Made by a program: the position numbers and the translations under genes
Notes under the pieces: generated by a model
The model's input: only the letters and a program-made list of their open reading frames with translations
Told to the model about the DNA's origin: nothing
Databases searched by the model: none
In this document: positions 10,401 to 16,423 of the stretch, piece by piece
Position numbering within the stretch: the first letter of the stretch is position 1
Layout of the letters: each line of letters starts with the position of its first letter
NCBI GenBank assembly: GCA_002317295.1
Contig: DCIY01000026.1
Span: forward strand, 1 to 48,042
Length of the DNA stretch: 48,042 nt
Source: Bacteroidales bacterium UBA1714
GTDB taxonomy: Bacteria > Bacteroidota > Bacteroidia > Bacteroidales > Paludibacteraceae
Direction: 5' to 3'

Positions 10401-10553
10401 AATCGTTCCGTTGGTCGTTCCCTTCTCCATGACGGAGGCACCGATAACCGGCTGGCCATCCTCACTGGAGGTCACAACACCAGTCACTGTGATAGCAGCA
10501 TTCATTGCTACTGCCAAACACAGGCCAGCGAACAAAAAGAGTACTTTTTTCAT
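7479..10553 (-). CDS. SusC/RagA-family TonB-dependent outer-membrane transporter
   Basis: 1024 aa. A signal peptide (residues 1-20) is followed by a carboxypeptidase-D-regulatory-like domain at about 22-100 (GVVTSSEDGQPVIGASV ... GTITDLDGVYAL), a TonB-box-like segment (EEVVVTAMG), a plug at about 115-225 with the conserved NIVIRGV and PLIVMDGMPL, and a beta-barrel ending in the aromatic-terminated strand NISLKVAF. SusC proteins import oligomers using TonB energy, with SusD as lid. It is the first gene of a five-gene minus-strand operon with its own promoter at 10665-10696. No anti-sigma/ECF pair or hybrid two-component regulator is next to it. Confidence 0.95.
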   Translation of the reverse strand: MKKVLFLFAGLCLAVAMNAAITVTGVVTSSEDGQPVIGASVMEKGTTNGTITDLDGVYALVVSDKATLEFSYVGMKTKEVRVTGPKHDVVLSSDAIAMEEVVVTAMGVVQEKKRLNFAVQSVNSDVITEGKQANFIDALQGKIAGVNVTTGGGSPNSGSNIVIRGVTSISSTQSNDPLIVMDGMPLRGSASDINPADIENVTVLKGAAASALYGQDAANGVIMITTKSAKLGKVSATVNAMWEFDTPNLAIDVQDVFLPGSQGFYKEQTMGGWGPVREDGSVIYDNVRNYFNDYGFYHKYDLNVSGGTEKFNAAASASYSKNDGIVPNDYREKITALVKATFSPNKYVSMGLMANIIHNNYRGSSGISQIYYWPINDDITNYQHEDGTIRFLYYSNPKQGSPFSSLYSRYNDYAINRNTRSIMQGHIKISPVKGLDITGRLSMDQNNYHYDSYSIPRFSDQIAAAQNITDPYLSQEEFETVSNTSTMGSYYLSMSESRRLTANVMAQYHADLPHDFGLDVMLGAEWQDNMSLSTRAEGQDFIVPGVYSMKNIQYHSGVGETGDSDVGHYHTRKIGVFGEIRADYKGLATLSVTSRFDWSSCLDPKYNPYWYPSITAGLVFSELIPGLNETSGNWFSFGKIRGNFAMVGKDCPPYLMDRRFTQFQALPDGGYSTYASLTHGFDIKPEISTSWEVGADLRFLDNRLRFDMAYYSLKTENQIVTVRVSLASGDVLQTRNEGTVANSGMEFTLEGDIIKRNGWLWTAGINIGYNRGKVLSLPDGMEEIEGAQYGDIYSTCYLGGTTTAITGKDYLRTADGTIICDENGYPQINPTKSVLIGNREPKCVGGLSTSLSYKGFSLGILFDGRVGGDIANITRRSQWSNGMHPALEYYRGRQVVWDGVVQTGTDANGNPVYEQNTKPIVLDATTIGTYFFDVSSNFVEDGSYVRLKHVNVAYSFAPMLKKVNGIDDVAISFTATNLATITKYTGSDPQINASPGEGGVGSAGIDNYAVPSTRGYNISLKVAF

Positions 10554-10645
10554 GTGTTAATTATTTGTGAAACTTAAAAGTAGTTATTATATAACTGTCA
10601 ATCAATCAACATTTTGCGCGTATACACGTACGTAAAAACGCCCAG

Positions 10646-10696
10646 GCACACGTCAAAAAGTGTGCAAAATTACACATTTATTTTGACATACGCAAA
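10646..10696 (-). promoter_or_regulatory. Promoter and start-site inverted repeat for the susC operon
   Basis: On the minus strand a -33 TTTG (10693-10696) and a -7 TAATTTTG (10665-10672) are separated by 20 bp, matching the Bacteroidetes consensus TTTG-N19/20-TAnnTTTG. An inverted repeat GCACAC-N8-GTGTGC at 10646-10665 straddles the expected start site (about 10658). It could be an operator or the first hairpin of the leader, which is about 105 nt to the susC ATG. The remaining gap 10697-10751 holds a weak A/T hairpin (10737-10751) just past the SpoIID stop codon. Confidence 0.7.
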
Positions 10697-10751
10697 TTTT
10701 AGAATATGTTATAAAACATAAAATGGGCTTTTTAACAAGTTTTAGAAACTT

Positions 10752-11816
10752 TTACGCCTCTCTAACCTGTAAAACAGAGCCTTTGAAATAATGCGCTAAA
10801 ATCTGTTCGTACGTGAACCCTTGTTCCGCCATCACGGCTGCACCTATCTGGCACAGGCCTACGCCATGACCCCAGCCATGTCCAGTCAACACCCAATCAG
10901 TGCCCTCACGGGAGACATCAAACCAGCTGGAATACAAGCACTTATGTGACAACCAACGGCGAATTTTGAGCTCCTTGCCAATCTCCTCCGTATGCTTGCT
11001 TCCCACGATTTTGAGCAGATAAATACGTCCGCTTTTGCCTCGTTTGAGCGGTATCATTTCCTGGATTTCGCCAAAATCAATGCCACTCTTTTCTAACAAA
11101 ATATCGTGCAGTTCCTGCGCCGCATAACGCACTTGCCAGTCGTGGAAATCCTGCGTCTCCTGATCGTAATTATTGAGCACGGTGCGAAGCACTTTGGCAT
11201 CATGGGTATCGCAATAGGGGCACTCTACCGATTCCAAATACGGGTAGTGAATATCGTCCCAACAATACTCAAATTCCTCGCTGTGACCACCACAACATTT
11301 GGAGAAACGGGTGTCACAGATTTCGCCCTCATAGGTGAGAACCTGATGGGCCGTTGCGCGCACCGCTTCCACAGCTTTGTCATTGCGTCTGAGCAGGCCT
11401 TCATAGCGCTGGCAATGGTCATCTGCGCACACATCAAAACCGACGTGTCCGCCATCCTCGAACGCCTTACTTCGGAGCGTACCCGCTGAGGCAATTCGGC
11501 GTTCCCGCTCGATGAGTCTCATGACCCAACTGCGAGAGATAACTGTGTGAGCCTTAAGCAGTTCCGGTGAACTGAGTGCCGACATTTCCGACGAAATAAC
11601 GGAGGTAAGATAATCCTCCAAATCGATGATATTAACCGCCGTTTCGGTGCCGTCAGCGTTGTGCAGAATTTCCAATTCGCCCTCAAAAATCTGGTCCTCA
11701 TTGCGATCCCAATGAAAGCCTATTCCAATGCGTACATTCCTGATTAAGAACGTACCATTCTCACGGCGCTCATAATCAATATGAGGCGCTGTGAGAATAC
11801 CTACGCGTATTTTCAT
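10752..11816 (-). CDS. SpoIID/LytB-domain protein
   Basis: 354 aa. It carries the SpoIID/LytB core: VNIIDLEDYLTSVISSEMSALSSPELLKAHTVISRSWVM at about 59-97, RFSKCCGGHSEEFEYCW near 170, and the C-terminal GHGWGHGVGLCQIGAAVMA with a nearby YFKGS. SpoIID-type enzymes act on denuded peptidoglycan glycan strands, and LytB proteins are related amidase enhancers. Unlike secreted members this one starts directly with MKIRVGILTAPHI and has no signal peptide, so it is either cytoplasmic or exported by an unknown route. It follows the glycosyltransferase gene by 42 bp in an apparent two-gene operon beside the MurQ/NagA genes, which suits a role in murein-derived glycan handling. Confidence 0.85.
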   Translation of the reverse strand: MKIRVGILTAPHIDYERRENGTFLIRNVRIGIGFHWDRNEDQIFEGELEILHNADGTETAVNIIDLEDYLTSVISSEMSALSSPELLKAHTVISRSWVMRLIERERRIASAGTLRSKAFEDGGHVGFDVCADDHCQRYEGLLRRNDKAVEAVRATAHQVLTYEGEICDTRFSKCCGGHSEEFEYCWDDIHYPYLESVECPYCDTHDAKVLRTVLNNYDQETQDFHDWQVRYAAQELHDILLEKSGIDFGEIQEMIPLKRGKSGRIYLLKIVGSKHTEEIGKELKIRRWLSHKCLYSSWFDVSREGTDWVLTGHGWGHGVGLCQIGAAVMAEQGFTYEQILAHYFKGSVLQVREA

Positions 11817-11858
11817 AATAAGATGATTCGAATTAAGTGAGACAAAACAGCTATCTGC

Positions 11859-13214
11859 TTATTTTTGGTTCATGGCAATACGAGCCTTCAACTCCCAAGT
11901 ACGGATACGGTCCTTGTACAGGTTATTGCGGTTCATTGCCTCCAAATCGCAGTTAGCATCGGAGTTGTCATCCCAACGACGGCAGTTGTATACCACATCA
12001 TAGATACGGCCAATCTGATACTCACGGCTTACACGGAGTCCGACTGCATAATCCTCACCATATTTGGTGGTTGGGAAATTGATCTCACGCAGCATGGGAG
12101 TATAGAATCCGCGAGGAGCACCTAATCCGTTGATACGCAACGCATTATTGCGTCCGTTATCCGGAGTCCACTCCTTGTGATCAATCACACCCGGAGGCAG
12201 GATATTGCCATCAAAATCGGTGAGGCAGTAGGTACCTACCACCATGGCACAATTTTGCTCATGGAAGGCATCGATAAAGCGCTGAACGGTGGTCTCATCC
12301 TTGTACATATCGTCCGAGTCTAACTGAATGGCAAAACGACCGCACTTGGGATGATGGAAAGCCACATTCCAGTTACCGCCAATGGCATGCCAAGTCTTAT
12401 CCTGAGCAATATAGATAAGGTTATCATGACCCTCAGCCACGATGGACTTAATCACATCCACGGTACCGTCTGTCGAGTTATCATCCACGACAATCACATT
12501 GAACTTATACGGAGCACGAACTACCTGAGAAAGGGCACTCTTGATGGCTGTTCCTATCGTGCGTACGCGATTTTTACAAGGTATAATCACGGAAGCTTCG
12601 TACTCAAAACCTCCACTCTTCATGTCTACATCTTTGAACTTCGGTGCCAGATAGCCGTTAATATCCTTGAGGTGTTGGGTCACTGCCTTCTCCATCTCAA
12701 TTTGTACGCCACGGTTCTTCGGATCCACATAGTCGAAAATCTTCTCGCCCGACTTACGGGTATCCAACTCTACATCGTAGTACAAGAACTCGTTAATATG
12801 CTCCAAAGCGCCCTTTTGGCTCACCTTCAGACGCAAATCATACAAACCGGCAAACTCATAATCCACATCCATACGAGCCACAGCCTCCTGCAACGCGCTG
12901 GTGCGGAAGAACAATACGCTACCAAACTCAAAATCGTCGCGCAGCGCACCCATCTGATAATCAATCACCGGGGCCTGAGTGGCATCCCAACTGCCATCTT
13001 CATGTACTTTTTTGTTAAAGTGATCACTATACACCATAGCAGCGCCACTATCCTCGAGCAGGGCAGCCATACGCTCCTGAGCAAACAATACCCATTCAAT
13101 ATTGGGCTTGAGCATTAATACGGTGTACTTGGTGTCTGCCTGAGCGGCAATACGACGGATTTCTGCGGTCGAGCATACACGAGACGGCAGAGTAAAAAAT
13201 TTTACATTTTCCAT
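11859..13214 (-). CDS. Family 2 glycosyltransferase with an extra N-terminal GT-like half
   Basis: 451 aa. The C-terminal half (from about residue 205) is a standard GT-A family 2 transferase: ASVIIPCKNRVRTIGTAIKSAL, then VVDDNSTDG, then the DSDD (DxD-like) motif in FAIQLDSDDMY, and KYGEDYAVGLRVS. The first 200 residues resemble the later part of a second GT2 fold (YTVLMLKPNIEWVLF, SDHF) but lack a nucleotide-binding DxD. No signal peptide or membrane segment is visible. The acceptor is unknown. A pairing of this type of transferase with a SpoIID-domain gene is, as I recall, recurrent in Bacteroidales. It has its own promoter (13274-13305), divergent from the sugar-kinase operon. Confidence 0.85.
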   Translation of the reverse strand: MENVKFFTLPSRVCSTAEIRRIAAQADTKYTVLMLKPNIEWVLFAQERMAALLEDSGAAMVYSDHFNKKVHEDGSWDATQAPVIDYQMGALRDDFEFGSVLFFRTSALQEAVARMDVDYEFAGLYDLRLKVSQKGALEHINEFLYYDVELDTRKSGEKIFDYVDPKNRGVQIEMEKAVTQHLKDINGYLAPKFKDVDMKSGGFEYEASVIIPCKNRVRTIGTAIKSALSQVVRAPYKFNVIVVDDNSTDGTVDVIKSIVAEGHDNLIYIAQDKTWHAIGGNWNVAFHHPKCGRFAIQLDSDDMYKDETTVQRFIDAFHEQNCAMVVGTYCLTDFDGNILPPGVIDHKEWTPDNGRNNALRINGLGAPRGFYTPMLREINFPTTKYGEDYAVGLRVSREYQIGRIYDVVYNCRRWDDNSDANCDLEAMNRNNLYKDRIRTWELKARIAMNQK

Positions 13215-13273
13215 ACTGTTATCATTTATGTTGTGTTACTAAAAAAAATCCATAATACCCCAATTTGGGTGTA

Positions 13274-13305
13274 CAAAATTACTCAAAATATTTGAGGTAG
13301 GCAAA
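13274..13305 (-). promoter_or_regulatory. Promoter for the glycosyltransferase-SpoIID operon
   Basis: Minus-strand TTTG (13302-13305) and TAATTTTG (13274-13281) are spaced by 20 bp, matching the Bacteroidetes primary-sigma consensus. The leader to the ATG at 13214 is about 55 nt. Confidence 0.75.
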
Positions 13306-13371
13306 AATATCCCCAAAAATTAACCATTTGATCTAAAAAACATCAAAATTTATATGTTCTATAACATTTTA

Positions 13372-13403
13372 TTTGCAAATATCCAATCTATTTTGTAACT
13401 TTG
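13372..13403 (+). promoter_or_regulatory. Promoter for the amino-sugar kinase operon
   Basis: TTTG (13372-13375) and TAACTTTG (13396-13403) are spaced by 20 bp, a full match to the Bacteroidetes consensus. Transcription should begin near 13410, giving a leader of about 50 nt without a Shine-Dalgarno sequence. It is divergent from the promoter at 13274-13305. Confidence 0.8.
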
Positions 13404-13459
13404 CACGCTAATTTTGGAAAATAACGATTTCTATTCACAATAATAAAATAACACACAGT

Positions 13460-14350
13460 ATGATTTTAATTGCTGATTCAGGTTCTACCAAGACCCACTG
13501 GTGTCTTATGAGTGCCAACGGAGAATGCTCCGAGTTTTTTACCGATGGTATCAATCCGTTCTACCAAACCTCTGATGCTATCAAAAACAGTATTTCCAAT
13601 CAGTTACTGCCACAGATTGGGCACCTGATGTGGGTAGGTCCCGTGACCAAAATCTATTTTTATGGTGCCGGTTGTACACCAGAGAAGATCCCTCAACTGG
13701 TTTATGCACTTCAGGCTGTCTTTAAACAGGCGACCATCGTGGAAGTTTATTCGGATATGGTGGGTGCCACCCGCGCATTGCTGGGTCACAAACCCGGTGT
13801 TGCCTGCATTTTGGGAACCGGTTCCAACAGTTGTTTGTACGACGGAGAAAAGATGGTTCGCAATGTGCCCGCGCTGGGATATATCCTGGGCGATGAAGGC
13901 AGTGGAGCCGTGTTGGGAAAACGTCTGGTGGCCGATTTGCTCAAAAACCAGTTAACAGAAGAACTGAAGCAGAAATTCCTGACCCAATACAACCTTACTC
14001 AAGCGGATATTATCGAACATGTGTATCGTCAGCCATTCCCGAACCGCTATTTGGCCGGATTGAGTAAGTTCTGTAATGAAAATATTGACAATCCGCTGAT
14101 TTACAAATTAGTATATGATCATTTTGATCAGTTTGTCATTCGTAATCTGCGTCAATACTTTGAGACTGAAGATGGTGCAGAGCGTGAGGAGACCAAGAAT
14201 ATGCCAGTAGGTTTTGTAGGTTCGATTGCATTCTACTATCGTGAGATTCTTCAAAAAGTATTGGATGATAACGGATATAAAGTAGCCCAGATCCTTCAGG
14301 ATCCGGTAGAAGGACTGAAGGCTTATCACAGGGAAGATGCGATGGATTAG
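13460..14350 (+). CDS. murK: Amino-sugar kinase, BadF/BadG ATPase family (MurK-like)
   Basis: 296 aa, ASKHA fold. The phosphate-1 loop is DSGSTKTHW (residues 6-14), the second phosphate motif is LGTGSNS near 118, and GDEGSGAVLGKRLV follows. This is the pattern of GlcNAc kinases of the BadF/BadG family. The Bacteroidetes branch includes MurK, described from Tannerella forsythia as a kinase of N-acetylmuramic acid and GlcNAc. The next gene is murQ, the enzyme that uses MurNAc-6-phosphate, and nagA follows, so phosphorylation of MurNAc and/or GlcNAc is the most economical role. Substrate preference cannot be read from the sequence. It is the first gene of the operon. A MurT-type transporter is not seen next to it. 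Confidence 0.8.
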   Translation: MILIADSGSTKTHWCLMSANGECSEFFTDGINPFYQTSDAIKNSISNQLLPQIGHLMWVGPVTKIYFYGAGCTPEKIPQLVYALQAVFKQATIVEVYSDMVGATRALLGHKPGVACILGTGSNSCLYDGEKMVRNVPALGYILGDEGSGAVLGKRLVADLLKNQLTEELKQKFLTQYNLTQADIIEHVYRQPFPNRYLAGLSKFCNENIDNPLIYKLVYDHFDQFVIRNLRQYFETEDGAEREETKNMPVGFVGSIAFYYREILQKVLDDNGYKVAQILQDPVEGLKAYHREDAMD

Positions 14351-14394
14351 TTTAGAGTTTACGGGCTGAAGCCCTAGTTTAGAGTTTAGAGTTT
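14351..14394. repeat. TTTAGAG heptamers with GGGCT/AGCCC mini-hairpin
   Basis: The 47-bp gap between the kinase and murQ consists of TTTAGAG, then a perfect mini-hairpin GGGCT-GA-AGCCC (14363-14374), then two more TTTAGAG copies running up to the murQ start. It is a member of the repeat-plus-hairpin family found across the window. Confidence 0.8.
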
Positions 14395-14397
14395 ATT

Positions 14398-15216
14398 ATG
14401 TTTACAAAGATAACTGAACAAACCTCGTTGCACGATCATTTGGACGAGAAAAGCGTAGGCGAATTGCTCTACGAAATGAATGAAGAAGATCAAAAGGTGG
14501 CTTTGGCTGTACGCGAAGCCATTCCTCAGATAGAAAAACTGGTGGAAGGTATTGTACCACGTGTGCTGAAAGGCGGACGTATTTTCTATATGGGTGCCGG
14601 AACCAGTGGCCGTTTGGGCGTATTGGACGCCAGTGAAATTCCGCCTACCTTTGGCATGCCACCTACGGTGGTGGTTGGACTGATTGCCGGCGGTGATACC
14701 GCTTTGCGCAACCCGGTGGAGAACGCGGAAGATGATAACGAAAAGTCCTGGAAAGAGTTGCTGGAACACGATATTACCCCACTGGATACCGTCATTGGAA
14801 TCGCCGCCAGTGGTACGACACCGTATGTGATTGGGGCACTGGAGCATGCACGTGAATTTGGATGTCTGACAGGTGCCATTTCCTGTAATCCGGATTCACC
14901 CGTTTCTCAAGCTGCTGAGATTGGTATCGAGGCCGTCGTAGGTCCGGAGTTTTTGACCGGTAGTACCCGCCTCAAATCGGGAACCGCGCAAAAGCTGATT
15001 TGCAATATGATTACCACCATTACCATGATCAAGATAGGTCGTGTGAAGGGTAATAAGATGGTGAACATGGCTTTAAGCAACAAAAAACTCGTGGATCGAG
15101 GCACCAAGATGCTGATGAGCGAAATTGGTTTGGACTACGATACCTGCCAAAAGATGCTGCTGCAATATGGTGGTGTCAAGAAGGCCATGGATGCATTTAA
15201 TGCGGCGAAAGGCTAA
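14398..15216 (+). CDS. murQ: N-acetylmuramic acid 6-phosphate etherase
   Basis: 272 aa, a sugar-isomerase (SIS) fold protein. It cleaves the lactyl ether of MurNAc-6-phosphate to give GlcNAc-6-phosphate and D-lactate in the cytoplasm. FYMGAGTSGRLGVLDASEIPPTFG (residues 63-86) is the MurQ signature. Glu80 and Glu111 correspond by position to the catalytic Glu83 and Glu114 of the E. coli enzyme. The substrate-binding segment IAASGTTPYVIGAL is intact. The C-terminus is about 25 residues shorter than in E. coli MurQ, which is common. Upstream kinase and downstream nagA complete the route MurNAc to GlcN-6-phosphate. Confidence 0.95.
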   Translation: MFTKITEQTSLHDHLDEKSVGELLYEMNEEDQKVALAVREAIPQIEKLVEGIVPRVLKGGRIFYMGAGTSGRLGVLDASEIPPTFGMPPTVVVGLIAGGDTALRNPVENAEDDNEKSWKELLEHDITPLDTVIGIAASGTTPYVIGALEHAREFGCLTGAISCNPDSPVSQAAEIGIEAVVGPEFLTGSTRLKSGTAQKLICNMITTITMIKIGRVKGNKMVNMALSNKKLVDRGTKMLMSEIGLDYDTCQKMLLQYGGVKKAMDAFNAAKG

Positions 15217-15234
15217 AAGGCGAAAAGGCGAAAG
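15204..15234. repeat. GGCGAAAA repeats spanning the murQ stop codon
   Basis: Units GGCGAAA, GGCTAAAA, GGCGAAAA and GGCGAAAG run from inside the last murQ codons to two bases before the nagA ATG. The murQ stop codon (TAA, 15214-15216) lies within the second unit. The unit matches arrays at 36026-36090 and, inverted, at 43711-43756. Confidence 0.75.
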
Positions 15235-15236
15235 TT

Positions 15237-16409
15237 ATGGCAAAGTATAAACAATTATATGGTGGACGCATCCTCACCCCACAGGGATGGGTGTATGGAG
15301 GAAGCGTCGTTGTAGAAGGCAGCAAGATTGTGGCTGTAGAGCACAATGAATTGCCTATTGTAGATGCCGAGCGCATCGATGTTCATGGAGCAGATATCGT
15401 TCCCGGTGGCATTGAATTGCACATTCATGGTGGCGGCGGACGCGATTTTATGGAGAGTTCTCGTGAGGCTTTTGATGTAGCCGTTCACGCTCATTTGGTG
15501 CATGGTACCACATCCATCTTCCCCACCCTGTCTTCCTCGACGGTGGAGATGATTGAAAAAGCGTTGGATACCACAGAAGAGATCATGCGTGATCCACTAT
15601 CTCCTGTGCAAGGATTGCACCTGGAGGGTCCGTATTTCAATCCTGCTCAGGCAGGTGCACAGATTCCTGAGTGGATCAAGGCTCCCAAACCGGAAGAGTA
15701 TCTGCCCTTAATGGAGCGTACCCATGTGCTCAAGCGTTGGGATGAAGCCCCAGAATTGGAAGGTTCGATTGATTTTATTCACGCATGTGTTCAACATGGT
15801 ATCAAGCCCTGCATTGCTCACACTCGTGCCAAGTATGAAGAGGTGGCGGCTGCCAACGCAGCGGGTATGAGTCATGCCACGCACTTCTTTAATGCAATGC
15901 CTGTGGTGTACAAGAACCGCGAGTATAAAGTACCCGGAACGGTAGAATCGATTTTGGCCGAGCAGAACATGACCATTGAGATGATTTCCGATGGCATCCA
16001 TGTACCGCCGGTAATGCTTCGAATGGCCTGGCAGATAAAAGGAACCGAAAAGACCTGTTTTGTAACCGACGCATTGGCTTGTTCTGCTCCCACACCGGGT
16101 ATGGATCCGTTGGCCGGCATTTTTGATCCCCGTGTTATCCTCGAGGACGATGTATGCAAGTTATCTGATCGTTCCGCTTTGGCTGGCAGTGTGGCCACGA
16201 TGGATCGTTTGGTTCGCAATGCTGTTCAAAACGCCCAAATACCGATGGAGGATGCTTGTCGTATGATCAGTGAGACCCCTGCCAAGATTATGGGAATCGA
16301 TGATCGCAAAGGCAGTATTGCTCCCGGTAAGGATGCAGATATTATCTGTTTTGACAAGGACTTGCAAGTCAACTTTGTCATGCAGTGCGGTCGCATCGTA
16401 GCGTTATAA
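15237..16409 (+). CDS. nagA: N-acetylglucosamine-6-phosphate deacetylase
   Basis: 390 aa amidohydrolase that converts GlcNAc-6-phosphate to GlcN-6-phosphate plus acetate. The metal and active-site elements are present: HIHGGGG (His62, His64), HLEGPYF (Glu130), AHTRA (His195), ATHFFNAM (His216), SDGIHV (His255) and the catalytic Asp278 in VTDA. Length and motif order are normal. It follows murQ by 20 bp of repeat sequence and precedes the secreted phosphodiester glycosidase gene by 14 bp. NagB is not in the window. Confidence 0.93.
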   Translation: MAKYKQLYGGRILTPQGWVYGGSVVVEGSKIVAVEHNELPIVDAERIDVHGADIVPGGIELHIHGGGGRDFMESSREAFDVAVHAHLVHGTTSIFPTLSSSTVEMIEKALDTTEEIMRDPLSPVQGLHLEGPYFNPAQAGAQIPEWIKAPKPEEYLPLMERTHVLKRWDEAPELEGSIDFIHACVQHGIKPCIAHTRAKYEEVAAANAAGMSHATHFFNAMPVVYKNREYKVPGTVESILAEQNMTIEMISDGIHVPPVMLRMAWQIKGTEKTCFVTDALACSAPTPGMDPLAGIFDPRVILEDDVCKLSDRSALAGSVATMDRLVRNAVQNAQIPMEDACRMISETPAKIMGIDDRKGSIAPGKDADIICFDKDLQVNFVMQCGRIVAL

Positions 16410-16423
16410 CCAACACTATATAA

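Noticed and set aside
10737..10751. AAGTTT-TAG-AAACTT hairpin as terminator of the SpoIID operon
   Set aside because: The stem is only six A/T-rich pairs and no T-run follows on the minus strand, so it is not called as a feature.
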